A stretch of 64,000 nt of DNA. Source: Aquiflexum balticum DSM 16537. Lineage in GTDB: Bacteria; Bacteroidota; Bacteroidia; Cytophagales; Cyclobacteriaceae. The stretch spans positions 5,164,001-5,228,000 of the forward strand of contig NZ_LT838813.1 in the NCBI RefSeq assembly GCF_900176595.1. Direction: 5' to 3'. Of this stretch, positions 34,078 through 43,531 are shown piece by piece. A program made the translations under genes and the position numbers. The notes beneath the pieces were generated by a model. The model had not been told where the DNA came from, searched no databases, and was given only the letters and a program-made list of their open reading frames with translations. Position 1 is the first letter of the stretch. Every line of letters starts with the position of its first letter.

Positions 34078-36890
34078 TGCCACTTTCAATACACCAAAGA
34101 TTAAGGAATTTTATTTTAAAAGGCCTTCCATTACTGTTTTTATTGGTGGGAGGTTTTTTCCTGTTTTTCAGTTATTTCTTTTGGCAACAAGGTATAATGC
34201 CCATACTCCCAGGGATTTTTACAGAAAACCTTGCTGTTCCGGTCAATTTCATCAAGCTGGCGGGAGAACTAATCCCCATAGAGATGGATAATTTTCTGGT
34301 TTTTCAGAATTATGAATCCTTGCCACCACAGTTTTTCTCCCAAGTCACTTTTTTTTATGGTGCCTTGATTTGGATTCTCTTTCTATTGGGAATCTGCCTG
34401 ATCAGTACCCTGAAGAAGATGTATTTTATTGGTGCATCAGCTTTGTTGATCTTCCTTTTGACATTTAGTGGAATAAACGGACTCAATATAGGTGGGATTT
34501 CAAGCAACTACGCTTTGATTGCCCTCATATCAGGTACTTTGATTCCCATAATTTTGCTTTCGTTCTTTGGAGAACATTGGGAAATACTGCCCAGATTCTT
34601 GGTAGTTGCCGTATTTGGAACAGCTACTTTATATCTGCTTGGTTCTTTTTCAGAAATTAACTCACCCTGGCTTTGGTTAGCAGAAAATGCAATTTTGCCG
34701 GCTTCCATTATCACAGTATTGTTTTTATTACACATAGGTCACTCGGTAATTTCAGGCGCCGCATTGTTTCTCATCAAACTCAATAAAGGTACTGGACTTA
34801 AGATTTCGTACCACCTTATCCTGATCTTCTTACTTTATTTTCTTCTGACCTTATTTACTTTGCTCGATATTATGGGGGAGGTAAATCTGCCATTTCCAAC
34901 CATCCCACCCCTGTTTTTAATGGTGATTGGAGGGATTATGGGCTTTTTTGTGGTCAAACTAAAAATTCAACAAACCGAGCAGGCGTTTGATATTCCTATC
35001 ATTGGTGAGTCTTTTTATCTGATAGGATTTACCATCACCGTCCTGACTTGGGGCAGGGCAATTTTCATAGAAAATGAACCCCTGTATGAATTTTTCAATC
35101 ATGTTTTTTTATATGGACAAATCAGTCTGAGCTTATTGTTTTTCATTTATCTGATGGCCAATTTTTCTGAAATAATCAATTCAGGAAAGGATGTTGAAAA
35201 AATCATTTTCAAGCCTCAGCATTTTGCCTATTTCCACATGAGGATTGGCGCTATCATGGGTTTGGTCATTTTGGTGGTTTATGCAGATGCGATTATTGCT
35301 CCGCAGGTATCAAGTGCAAGCACCAACACCGTTGCTGATTATTATTCCCAAACGGGACGACCCTTGGAGGCTGCGATTTTATACGAAAACTCTTGGCTGG
35401 AGTACCGAAAAAATGACAAATCCAAAAATGCGGCAGCGCATATTAGATTCGGATTAAGGCAATCCACTCAGGGAATGGACAACCTTTTTGAGAGTTTTGA
35501 TTATTCTCCAAATGTTCCAAATATCCTGCTATTGAGTTCTAAACTGCACCAACAAAACAAAATTTTTGATGCTTTATTTTACCTTGAAAAAGGGCTGGAA
35601 TATTTTCCGGATAACCCTTACATGTTAAATAATTTGGCACTTCTTTATTCTAAGTTAAACAGACCCGAAGATGCTGTTGCGGCACTTCAAAAAATATCCA
35701 AAGAAAACCTCACCGCCAAATCCAACAAACTAGCCCTTGAGGTAAAACATGGCAAAGAGGTGGAAACCCTATCTTCCATACCTGATGACCTGATCTACAA
35801 AATCAATTATCTGGCCTATTCCAATCAAAAGGGTGATTTTGCGGACTTTACATTGGATACCGGAACCCTGCCCGAAGACCATAATTTGAGAACATCTCTA
35901 TTGAGAAATCAATGGAGCAACAAGATTACCACACCAATGGATAGGGATCTGGCTTTGGTGGATAGTCTTGTGGCCATAGAACAAATGAGCTTTGAAGAAA
36001 GGAATTACAGAGAAACCAGGATTCTCAGGACACTACAGGAATCCTACATCAATGAAACTTTAAAATATATCAACGGAACAGCCCTGATTCATTCCAATTC
36101 GGCAGGATACTACCATGCAATGGCTGCAAAAATTCTGGCCGGACAATTGGATTTTGAAAAGGCCGCAATTGATATTTCTGTTGCCCATGAAAGAGGATTT
36201 GAAAACTTTCAACCTTTTCATCTGGCGGTTTTATATTTTGGAAACAAAGCCGCTGAAGCATGGACAATCCATCAAAAATTCCAAATAAACTTCCCTGCAT
36301 GGATGGAATGGGATCAAAATGGAAATCTTGAAAGTAACGGTCTGATTGATTTTTTTGAAAAAATCAGCCTACTCCATCGTCAGCTTCCTGAAGATTTTCT
36401 AGTAAGCTTAGAAACCATTGAGGATAAATCGCTCCAAGAAGAATTCGCCTATCATGTTATGGTCAATAAACTCCATTGGCTTAATAAACCGGAATATGAG
36501 CGAGTCAAAAAAATAGTTTTGGGAAGAAACGGTGAAATACTCAGTGAAGCAGATATAGACTCATGGTATCAATTTGTTCATTCGGACGAAAATACTTTTC
36601 CGAACCCAAAAATCACTGAAATATTCCAATTGGATAAAGGTTTGGAGAGAAATGCTTACTGGGCACCCTTTGTTTGGAAAAAAGTCAGAATGGAAACCGA
36701 TGAGCTTCGTAAATATGAGATCTTACAAGAAGCCATTCAATTCAATAAAGATCCCAAGTTGTGGATTCAATATGTAAAACAAAGTAGAAAAATTGGATTG
36801 GACAGTTATGGAAGTGCAGCATTGGTAGAAATGCAATCATGGCTAAATATCCCCCAAATTGAAAAACTTCAAATGGACAACTTAAATTAA
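34077..36890 (+). CDS. Large membrane protein with C-terminal TPR-like region, unknown function
   Basis: A 937-residue protein not recognised by family. The N-terminal 420 residues hold about ten to eleven hydrophobic segments. The remainder is soluble, with several TPR-like helix pairs, for example ILLLSSKLHQQNKIFDALFYLE and MLNNLALLYSKLNRPEDAVA at about 480-540. Such a layout suggests an inner-membrane protein with a scaffold domain on one side. It is the last gene of the globin-plsC-gatC operon, and its start overlaps gatC, but that gives no direct functional clue. Confidence 0.75.
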   Translation: MPLSIHQRLRNFILKGLPLLFLLVGGFFLFFSYFFWQQGIMPILPGIFTENLAVPVNFIKLAGELIPIEMDNFLVFQNYESLPPQFFSQVTFFYGALIWILFLLGICLISTLKKMYFIGASALLIFLLTFSGINGLNIGGISSNYALIALISGTLIPIILLSFFGEHWEILPRFLVVAVFGTATLYLLGSFSEINSPWLWLAENAILPASIITVLFLLHIGHSVISGAALFLIKLNKGTGLKISYHLILIFLLYFLLTLFTLLDIMGEVNLPFPTIPPLFLMVIGGIMGFFVVKLKIQQTEQAFDIPIIGESFYLIGFTITVLTWGRAIFIENEPLYEFFNHVFLYGQISLSLLFFIYLMANFSEIINSGKDVEKIIFKPQHFAYFHMRIGAIMGLVILVVYADAIIAPQVSSASTNTVADYYSQTGRPLEAAILYENSWLEYRKNDKSKNAAAHIRFGLRQSTQGMDNLFESFDYSPNVPNILLLSSKLHQQNKIFDALFYLEKGLEYFPDNPYMLNNLALLYSKLNRPEDAVAALQKISKENLTAKSNKLALEVKHGKEVETLSSIPDDLIYKINYLAYSNQKGDFADFTLDTGTLPEDHNLRTSLLRNQWSNKITTPMDRDLALVDSLVAIEQMSFEERNYRETRILRTLQESYINETLKYINGTALIHSNSAGYYHAMAAKILAGQLDFEKAAIDISVAHERGFENFQPFHLAVLYFGNKAAEAWTIHQKFQINFPAWMEWDQNGNLESNGLIDFFEKISLLHRQLPEDFLVSLETIEDKSLQEEFAYHVMVNKLHWLNKPEYERVKKIVLGRNGEILSEADIDSWYQFVHSDENTFPNPKITEIFQLDKGLERNAYWAPFVWKKVRMETDELRKYEILQEAIQFNKDPKLWIQYVKQSRKIGLDSYGSAALVEMQSWLNIPQIEKLQMDNLN

Positions 36891-36964
36891 CTTGTACCGT
36901 AATTTGACTAAGAAGTTTTTTTGAAGAAACTTTTCTGTTAAATTGGCTTTTAAAATACTAACCG

Positions 36965-37687
36965 ATGGCAAAGATTATAGAAACGACAGAAATCAGCAAA
37001 ACCTATAAAATGGGGGCAGAAATAGTAGAGGCATTAAAATCTATTTCCATCACTGTAAACAAAGGAGAATATGTCGCATTTATGGGACCTTCAGGTTCCG
37101 GTAAATCAACTTTGATGAATATCATAGGCTGTTTGGATTCTCCTACTTCCGGTCGCTATGTACTGAATGGAAAAGATGTCAGTGACATGTCAGAGAATGA
37201 GTTGGCAGAAATCAGAAACAAAGAAATAGGTTTTGTTTTTCAAACTTTCAACCTTTTACCGAGAGCGACCTGTCTTGATAATGTAGCTTTGCCATTGATT
37301 TACGCAGGTTTTAACAAGTCGGATAGACAGGAGATGGCTTTTCAGGCCCTCTCAAATGTAGGATTGGCTGACAGGGTTCACCACAAACCTAATGAACTTT
37401 CAGGGGGGCAGAGACAAAGAGTAGCTATTGCGAGGGCTTTGGTAAATAATCCAAGTATCATTCTTGCGGATGAACCTACCGGTAACCTTGACTCCAAAAC
37501 ATCTTATGGAATCATGGAGCTTTTCCATGAGTTACATCAGAAAGGCAATACCATTATCATGGTGACACACGAAGATGATATTGCCCACTATGCACACAGA
37601 GTAATCAGATTGCGGGATGGACTGGTAGAATCAGATACCCTTAATCCCAATCCAACACGCGGACATGCTGTCTCTTTGGTAGAATAG
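36965..37687 (+). CDS. ABC transporter ATPase, LolD/MacB family
   Basis: A 240-residue ATPase with Walker [10 protein letters not shown] (about 41), signature [14 protein letters not shown] (about 140) and Walker [13 protein letters not shown]. The Q-loop [22 protein letters not shown] is LolD/MacB-like. These subunits power lipoprotein release or MacB-type efflux and mechanotransmission. The expected permease is not adjacent, so it must be coded elsewhere. The TolC/adaptor pair at 8508-11182 lacks a pump and could be a partner, but the distance (about 26 kb) makes this only a guess. Confidence 0.9.
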   Translation: MAKIIETTEISKTYKMGAEIVEALKSISITVNKGEYVAFMGPSGSGKSTLMNIIGCLDSPTSGRYVLNGKDVSDMSENELAEIRNKEIGFVFQTFNLLPRATCLDNVALPLIYAGFNKSDRQEMAFQALSNVGLADRVHHKPNELSGGQRQRVAIARALVNNPSIILADEPTGNLDSKTSYGIMELFHELHQKGNTIIMVTHEDDIAHYAHRVIRLRDGLVESDTLNPNPTRGHAVSLVE

Positions 37688-37716
37688 AAATCATTATTTT
37701 TTTGCAAATAGATTCC

Positions 37717-37724
37717 TATTTTTG
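37717..37724 (+). promoter_or_regulatory. Predicted -7 box of a Bacteroidota promoter
   Basis: An exact TATTTTTG lies 44 bases before the cobalamin adenosyltransferase start. A TTTG at 37701-37704 is nearer than the usual -33 spacing, so only the -7 element is clear. Confidence 0.5.
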
Positions 37725-37768
37725 CAAGGCAATGGCCTTAACAAAATATTCTGGTAAAGAGCAGATTC

Positions 37769-38320
37769 ATGAAAATTTATACTAAAACAGGAGACACCGG
37801 AACTACATCTTTATTGGGTGGAAGGCGGGTACTTAAATCCAACTTACGCATTGATGCCTATGGCACAGTGGATGAACTGAACAGCTTTATCGGCTTATTG
37901 AAGGATCAGGAAATCAATAAAAAAAGAGAAGACCTGCTCAAAGAAGTTCAGGACAGACTTTTTACCATTGGGGCGACCTTGGCCACTGAACCTGGTAAAG
38001 AAAATGTCAAAAGACCGGATCTACATGAAGAGGACCTGGAACTTTTGGAAAAAGAAATAGACCTTATGGAAAAAGATTTACCTGAATTAAGGAATTTCAT
38101 TCTGCCCGGAGGTCATTCGGTTGTTTCATTTTGTCACCTAGCCAGGACAGTTTGCAGACGAACAGAAAGGTGCGTGATCGCATTGATGGAAACAGAACCT
38201 GTCGATGAAATAATTGTCAAATATTTAAACCGTCTTTCAGATTATCTTTTTGTGTTGGGGAGATTGATTGCCCAGGAATTGGGGATAGAAGAAGTTACTT
38301 GGAAGCCAAGATCATTTTAG
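37769..38320 (+). CDS. cobO: Cob(I)alamin adenosyltransferase, PduO type
   Basis: The 183-residue protein has the PduO-type signature: IYTKTGDTGTTSLLGGRRV at the start, DAYGTVDELNSFIG at about 29, FILPGGH near 110 and CRRTERCVI near 130. It transfers the adenosyl group of ATP to cob(I)alamin to make coenzyme B12, used by enzymes such as methylmalonyl-CoA mutase. It ends one base before ilvE, so both form an operon. No riboswitch was seen upstream. Symbol is used loosely: PduO and CobO are unrelated folds with the same reaction. Confidence 0.9.
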   Translation: MKIYTKTGDTGTTSLLGGRRVLKSNLRIDAYGTVDELNSFIGLLKDQEINKKREDLLKEVQDRLFTIGATLATEPGKENVKRPDLHEEDLELLEKEIDLMEKDLPELRNFILPGGHSVVSFCHLARTVCRRTERCVIALMETEPVDEIIVKYLNRLSDYLFVLGRLIAQELGIEEVTWKPRSF

Positions 38321-38321
38321 C

Positions 38322-39389
38322 ATGGAAACGAAATTACAGATAGATATTACCAAAACTTCAAAATCAAAATTGCAGGAAACGGATTTTGATAACCTCGTAT
38401 TCGGTAAAACCATCAGTGACCATATGTTTGTTGCTGACTTCAAAAAAGGAGAATGGACAGATTTCAGAATAGAACCTTATGCACCCTTATCCCTGAATCC
38501 GGCCAATGCTACGCTCCACTATGGACAATCAGTTTTTGAGGGGATGAAAGCTTATAAAAATGACGAAGGAGATATTCTTTTGTTTCGTGCCGATGCCAAT
38601 CAAAAAAGACTTAATGAATCAGCTGTAAGAATGTGCATCCCAGAAGTTCCGGAAGAATTATTTATGGAAGGGCTGATGCAATTGCTTGATTTGGACAGAG
38701 ATTGGATTCCAAACAAACCTGGTTATTCTTTGTATATCCGTCCGTTTATATTTGCTACTGATGATTATTTGGGCATCCGCCCTTCAGAAAATTATAAATT
38801 CATGATTTTCACATGTCCGGTTGGGCATTATTATTCAAAACCGGTTACAGTAAAAGTAGAACAAAAATATACCCGTGCTGCAGAAGGTGGAACAGGTGCG
38901 GCCAAAGCCGCCGGTAATTATGCAGGATCCCTTTACCCTGCGCTTTTGGCACAAAAGGAAGGCTACGATCAATTGATCTGGACTGATGGAAAAACCCACC
39001 AAAATATAGAAGAAAGCGGCACAATGAATTTGATGTTCATGATCAATAATACTTTGATCACTGCTCCGACTAACAAGGGAACTATCCTCAAAGGGATCAC
39101 AAGGGATTCTGTTTTAAAACTGGCTAAAGAAATGGGATATCCCGTCGAAGAAAGATTTCTTACGGTTCAGGAACTTGAAAAAGCACTCATAGAGAATTCA
39201 ATTCAGGAAGCTTTTGGTACAGGAACGGCGGCTACTATTGCGCATATAGCCAAAATCCACCTCAATGGCGTTGATTATGAATTATCTTCCAAATCCCCTG
39301 ATTCATTTTCCATCCAAGTCCTGGAGACTTTAGATAAGATCAAATATGGAAAAGTAGAAGACAATAGGGGCTGGATTATCAAGTTGTAA
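38322..39389 (+). CDS. ilvE: Branched-chain amino acid aminotransferase
   Basis: A 355-residue class IV PLP enzyme of the long type II BCAT kind. It has LNPANATLHYGQSVFEGMKAY at about 53, RPFIFATDDYLG at about 140, the KAAGNYAGSL segment with the PLP lysine around 196 and ESGTMNLMF near 232. It interconverts leucine, isoleucine and valine with their keto acids. It is the second gene of the cobalamin adenosyltransferase operon; no other branched-chain genes are near. Confidence 0.94.
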   Translation: METKLQIDITKTSKSKLQETDFDNLVFGKTISDHMFVADFKKGEWTDFRIEPYAPLSLNPANATLHYGQSVFEGMKAYKNDEGDILLFRADANQKRLNESAVRMCIPEVPEELFMEGLMQLLDLDRDWIPNKPGYSLYIRPFIFATDDYLGIRPSENYKFMIFTCPVGHYYSKPVTVKVEQKYTRAAEGGTGAAKAAGNYAGSLYPALLAQKEGYDQLIWTDGKTHQNIEESGTMNLMFMINNTLITAPTNKGTILKGITRDSVLKLAKEMGYPVEERFLTVQELEKALIENSIQEAFGTGTAATIAHIAKIHLNGVDYELSSKSPDSFSIQVLETLDKIKYGKVEDNRGWIIKL

Positions 39390-39497
39390 TAAAAAATATA
39401 TTAAACAATTCATATCCCCTCAACATCTTCTCTTCCGGACTTTGTTGTCAAATAATTTAAAATCGAATTTCAATTTTAATTGAAAACAATAGTTCCT

Positions 39498-40022
39498 ATG
39501 AAGAAGCTTGTTTTAAGATATAAAACCATAATCTTGACAAGCTTCTTGTTGTTTTTCATGCTATCTACTGGCTATTCCCAAAAATTCCTTCTTCTCCAAA
39601 AAGGTTCGAACCAGAAAACCAGGCTTAAATATGAAATAGGAGATGAATTGATCTACAAAACGAAGAATTTTGACTTTTATTTTTCAGACATTATTGTCGA
39701 TATCAAAACAGATATAATTGTATTGACCGAAAATGTATTACGACCCCAAGACATTACAGCAGTTTATGTTAAAAACAAAGATCCCCGAAACAAGACAATT
39801 AAAAATCTTTCATTTTTAGGAATGGGTGCAGGACTGATCTTTTTTACCGGTGGCATCATCAATAGTCTTTATCAGGAAGGTGATCTTTCCCAGGCAAGTA
39901 ATACTTTGGGTTGGTCGGCAGGACTATTTGGAGCTGGTTTTTTGATTTCCAAGCTCCAATACAAAGAATTCAAACATGAGGGAAAAAACAAAATTCAATT
40001 AATTATCCTTTATGGAGATTAA
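39498..40022 (+). CDS. Hypothetical exported membrane protein
   Basis: A 174-residue protein. An in-frame TTG at 39480 also exists, but the ATG at 39498 directly precedes the signal peptide MKKLVLRYKTIILTSFLLFF... ending at GYSQ. One further hydrophobic segment (about 110-128) is followed by a second short one (about 140-150). The first half of the mature part is a small beta-rich domain (KYEIGDELIYKTK). I do not recognise the family. It lies alone between ilvE and prfB. Confidence 0.7.
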   Translation: MKKLVLRYKTIILTSFLLFFMLSTGYSQKFLLLQKGSNQKTRLKYEIGDELIYKTKNFDFYFSDIIVDIKTDIIVLTENVLRPQDITAVYVKNKDPRNKTIKNLSFLGMGAGLIFFTGGIINSLYQEGDLSQASNTLGWSAGLFGAGFLISKLQYKEFKHEGKNKIQLIILYGD

Positions 40023-40083
40023 AAGAAAATAGGTTTAAAGTTTATTTTTCACGACTTTTGCACCGCAAAAAACTAAATAAATT

Positions 40084-41188
40084 ATGACATCAGACCAGTT
40101 GAAAGACTTGAAAGCCCGCATTTTGGCTTTGAGGAGGTATCTTTGACTACGATAAGAAAAAAGCAGAAATAGAAGATTTGGAGGCAGTTTCCGCTCAGCC
40201 TGATTTCTGGAATGATCCGGAAGAAGCTGAAAAAAGCATGAAACAAATCCAAGCCAAAAAGAGCTGGACAAATCAATACGAAAAGGTAGAAACGAGTATT
40301 CAGGACCTTGAGGTTCTTTTCGATTTTTATTCTATGGATGAAGTTTCTGAAGAAGAAATGAAGTCGGAATATAAAAAAACCCTGAAGCAGGTCGAAGAAT
40401 TGGAACTCAAGAAAATGCTCAGCAGTGAAGAGGACCAACTCAGTGCCATGTTGGAAATCAATCCCGGTGCAGGCGGAACAGAAAGCAATGATTGGGCATC
40501 CATCCTCATGAGAATGTATATCATGTGGGGAGAAAAAAATGGATATAAAGTCAGGGAAGTTGACCTTCAGGATGGTGAAGTTGCCGGAATCAAATCAGTT
40601 ACATTGGAATTTGATGGCCCCCTGGCCTATGGATTTTTGAAATCAGAAATCGGAGTCCACAGGCTGGTAAGGATATCACCTTTTGACAGTAATGGAAGGA
40701 GACATACATCCTTCGCTTCAGTTTACGTCTATCCAGTAGTGGATGATACGATAGAAATTGACATTAATCCTGCAGACATAGAGCTTCATACTTCCCGTTC
40801 GGGCGGTGCTGGCGGACAAAATGTAAATAAAGTCGAAACCAAAGTACAGCTTACCCACAAGCCTTCGGGAATAGTGGTGGTCTGCCAAGTGGAACGCTCT
40901 CAGCTAGCGAACAGGGAAAAAGCGATGCAGATGCTGAAATCCAGACTCTATCAGGTAGAAATGGAGAAGAGAAATGCTGAAAGGGCAAAAATCGAATCCG
41001 GTAAAATGAAAATAGACTTTGGATCTCAAATCCGCAATTACGTGCTCCACCCCTACAAACTGGTAAAAGATGCAAGGACCGGATATGAAACCTCAGATAC
41101 ACAAAGTGTATTGGACGGAGAAATAAATGAATTCATCAAAGCTTTCCTTCTTGCCCAAAGTGAAGAAGAAGTCAATAAGGATGAATAA
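40084..41188 (+). CDS. prfB: Peptide chain release factor 2 with programmed +1 frameshift
   Basis: RF2 (about 367 residues) recognises UGA and UAA stops and releases finished proteins. Translation starts at ATG 40084 and reads 20 codons to the in-frame stop TGA at 40144-40146. The site AGGAGGTATCTTTGAC has a Shine-Dalgarno-like AGGAGG just before CTT-TGA-C, so ribosomes shift +1 at CTT and continue in the frame beginning at GAC 40145. SPF (stop recognition, in ISPFDSNGR) and GGQ (in [10 protein letters not shown]) are both present. RF2 controls its own level through this site. An intact-looking short frame starting at 40178 is only the main frame of this gene. Confidence 0.95.
40132..40147 (+). 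promoter_or_regulatory. prfB programmed frameshift site
   Basis: AGGAGG (40132-40137), TAT, CTT (40141-40143), TGA (40144-40146) and C (40147) make the known slippery stop. The AGGAGG places the SD-like element at the short spacing that promotes a +1 shift. Confidence 0.95.
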
Positions 41189-41196
41189 TTCCAATA

Positions 41197-41236
41197 GAAA
41201 CCTTCCAAAGCTAATTAGCGCTGGAAGGTTTCTTTT
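41197..41236 (+). terminator. Intrinsic terminator after prfB
   Basis: An 11-base perfect stem (GAAACCTTCCA / TGGAAGGTTTC) with a 14-base loop, then TTTT. It ends 15 bases before the next gene start. Confidence 0.88.
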
Positions 41237-41250
41237 CTAAAAACCAACTT

Positions 41251-42420
41251 ATGCGGATTCTCCCGACTTTTTTTACTTTAGACTTTTTCCTACTCTGTGC
41301 GAGTTCTTTTTTATTTTTTGCCAGCTTCAATATGATAATCCCTGAACTTCCATCCTATCTTAGTTCATTGGGAGGTGAGGATTACAAAGGCTTGATTATT
41401 GCCCTATTTACCTTATCTGCAGGTCTGTCCAGGCCATTCAGCGGAAAGCTTGCCGATAAAATCGGAAGGATCCCAGTGATGGTTTTTGGAGCAGTAATAT
41501 GTCTTGTTGTCAGTATCTTATATCCAATTATCACTTCGGTCGCAGGATTTCTGTTACTGAGGTTTGTTCACGGCTTTTCCACCGGATTTACACCTACAGG
41601 TATTTCAGCCTATGTGGCAGATATAATTCCATTCAACAAGCGTGGAGAGGCTATGGGTTTACAGTCTCTCTTTGGCTCTCTGGGAATGGCGGCAGGTCCT
41701 GCCTTGGGCGGCTATATCAGTATCATTTGGGGTATAAATCTATTGTTCTACATTTCAGCGTTTATTGCAATTCTTTCAATTTTAATTTTGATCAAGCTGA
41801 AAGAAACTGTTGAAGACCCTTCAAAATTCCATTTTGGATTATTAAAACTCAATCGCCATGAAATCATTGAAAAAAGAGTCCTGACACCATCATTGGTCCT
41901 TTTTTTGACAGTGTTTTCATTTGGGGTGATTTTGACAATCGTACCTGATTTTTCCACTCATTTGGGAATAGAAAACAAGGGATTGTTTTTTGCAGTTTTC
42001 ACGCTTTCTTCTTTGGGAATAAGGATTATAGCAGGAAGGGCTTCAGACAAATACGGGCGGATAGCTGTCATGAAAGTAGCCACTCTGTCTATGGCTTTGT
42101 CCATGATAATCATTGCGTTTGCGGAAAGTAAAGGAGTATTTCTTTTTGGAGGAGTAATCTTCGGATGCTCCGTCGGAATGAATTCACCCACTATTTCTGC
42201 CTGGACAATCGATCTTTCTTTGGAAGGCTTTAGGGGAAAAGCCCTTGCCACCATGTATATTGCCCTGGAAGCCGGGATTGGAATTGGCGCTGTGGTTTCG
42301 GGATTTACTTATGCCAATAATTCTGATAATTTTCCATTGGTATTTTTTTTGGCAGCCGGCTTTTCAATTGCTGCATTTATCATTTTAATATTTATACCAA
42401 ATACAAAATTAAGTCAATAA
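41251..42420 (+). CDS. Major facilitator superfamily transporter
   Basis: A 389-residue transporter with 12 predicted membrane helices. The loop motif between helices 2 and 3 is GLSRPFSGKLADKIGR (about 54-69), with a second copy at GIRIIAGRASDKYGR (about 252), both MFS motif A type. FTPTGISAYVADI matches helix 4-5 of the family. The type resembles drug and sugar efflux carriers (YfcJ/AraJ group) but the substrate cannot be named. It follows the prfB terminator and probably has its own promoter. Confidence 0.9.
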   Translation: MRILPTFFTLDFFLLCASSFLFFASFNMIIPELPSYLSSLGGEDYKGLIIALFTLSAGLSRPFSGKLADKIGRIPVMVFGAVICLVVSILYPIITSVAGFLLLRFVHGFSTGFTPTGISAYVADIIPFNKRGEAMGLQSLFGSLGMAAGPALGGYISIIWGINLLFYISAFIAILSILILIKLKETVEDPSKFHFGLLKLNRHEIIEKRVLTPSLVLFLTVFSFGVILTIVPDFSTHLGIENKGLFFAVFTLSSLGIRIIAGRASDKYGRIAVMKVATLSMALSMIIIAFAESKGVFLFGGVIFGCSVGMNSPTISAWTIDLSLEGFRGKALATMYIALEAGIGIGAVVSGFTYANNSDNFPLVFFLAAGFSIAAFIILIFIPNTKLSQ

Positions 42421-42611
42421 AAATATAATTTATTTGTAAAAACTATATCTATATTTTTTTTAATATTATTTGCACAAAAAAAAATTAAAAAAATATAATT
42501 TATTGATTTTATATAAATACAAAAGATTATTAAAATTTATTTTCAATTTAAAGTGTTTAATTTTTTATTTAATCATCTATTTTAGGGTTGATTTATTACG
42601 ATTGTAATTTT
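42420..42611. other. Very AT-rich intergenic region with a repeated 14-mer
   Basis: The stretch is almost all A and T, and contains AAATATAATTTATT twice (42421-42434 and 42491-42504). No gene is present. It lies before the YhhN-like gene and may carry its promoter. Confidence 0.5.
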
Positions 42612-43370
42612 ATGTCAACTTGGAACAGTAGATTCACCGCTATATATTTTTTGTCAGCTTTGCTGGCAATTACCTTTCTTCTAAATAACCTGAAAGTTGG
42701 ATTTTACATTTTCAATCTTTGCACACTGCCAATTCTCATGATTGGTTTGATTCTGAAATTTAAAAAAAACAATCATTCCTTAATGCCATTGATGATTGTG
42801 GCTATTTTCTTTTCATTCTTAGGGGATATTTTGATGCTGCCTGATATTGAAATAAATTTATTTAAAACAATAGGTATTTGCACGTTTATAGTCGCCCAAA
42901 CCTTTTATGGTCTTTTGTATATCAAGTCTTCAAAGCTTGGAATTAGGAAGGCAAACACAAGGCTAACTCAATTTTGGCCTGAGTGCCTCACAATCATTAT
43001 TTTAGGAATAAATGCATGGGTAATTTTATCCTATACCAATGATCTTTTTATACCCAGTCTTTTTTATTCAGTTATAGGCATAGGAGCGTTTGTTCTTGCC
43101 TTGAGCAGGAGATTTTTTGTGAGATGTAATAGCTTTTATATTGTTTTTATTGGTGCCTTATTATTTATATTTAGTGCCTCGATAACAGGACTTGATTTTT
43201 ACAGTAAAAATCCATTAAGGCATGGTGCCAGTATTTTGATATATACTTTTGCACACTATCTGGTCAGTTATGGTATACTATTACAGATCCAGATTCAGGA
43301 AGCTCCAGGAGACCATGTTCAAAGTCATGTTCAGAAGAAATCCCTGATAAAAAATCGAAATGGTTTTTAA
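42612..43370 (+). CDS. YhhN/TMEM86-family membrane protein
   Basis: A 252-residue membrane protein (start at MSTWNSRFTAIYF; a longer frame reaches 42588) with about seven hydrophobic segments. FSFLGDILMLPDI and IVAQTFYGLLYI fit the YhhN/TMEM86 family, whose eukaryotic members are lysoplasmalogenases cleaving the vinyl-ether bond of lysoplasmalogens. The bacterial role is not certain. It lies after a very AT-rich stretch and stands alone. Confidence 0.7.
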   Translation: MSTWNSRFTAIYFLSALLAITFLLNNLKVGFYIFNLCTLPILMIGLILKFKKNNHSLMPLMIVAIFFSFLGDILMLPDIEINLFKTIGICTFIVAQTFYGLLYIKSSKLGIRKANTRLTQFWPECLTIIILGINAWVILSYTNDLFIPSLFYSVIGIGAFVLALSRRFFVRCNSFYIVFIGALLFIFSASITGLDFYSKNPLRHGASILIYTFAHYLVSYGILLQIQIQEAPGDHVQSHVQKKSLIKNRNGF

Positions 43371-43458
43371 TTTTACTATTTGCTTTCTTCCCACTGACCA
43401 CTCATAAAATGGTTTGTAGTCCAATGTGGTTGATTTGGACTATTGATCTTAATCTGTC

Positions 43459-43515
43459 AAAAAAATATCCGCTTCTCTGACCAATAAACCTCATTTATCA
43501 ATTAAAGAAGCGGAT
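43459..43515 (-). terminator. Intrinsic terminator of the second M24 peptidase gene
   Basis: ATCCGCTTCT (43467-43476) and AGAAGCGGAT (43506-43515) form a 10-base stem with a 29-base loop. On the minus strand it is followed by a run of T. Confidence 0.7.
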
Positions 43516-43531
43516 TATTATGTTTTTAATT

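Noticed and set aside
39603-39612. GGTTCGAACC resembling a tRNA T-loop
   Set aside because: It lies inside a coding frame and no acceptor, D or anticodon arms can be drawn around it.
40178-41188. Apparent N-terminally truncated prfB starting at TTG 40178
   Set aside because: The missing N terminus is supplied by the ATG at 40084 through the programmed +1 frameshift.
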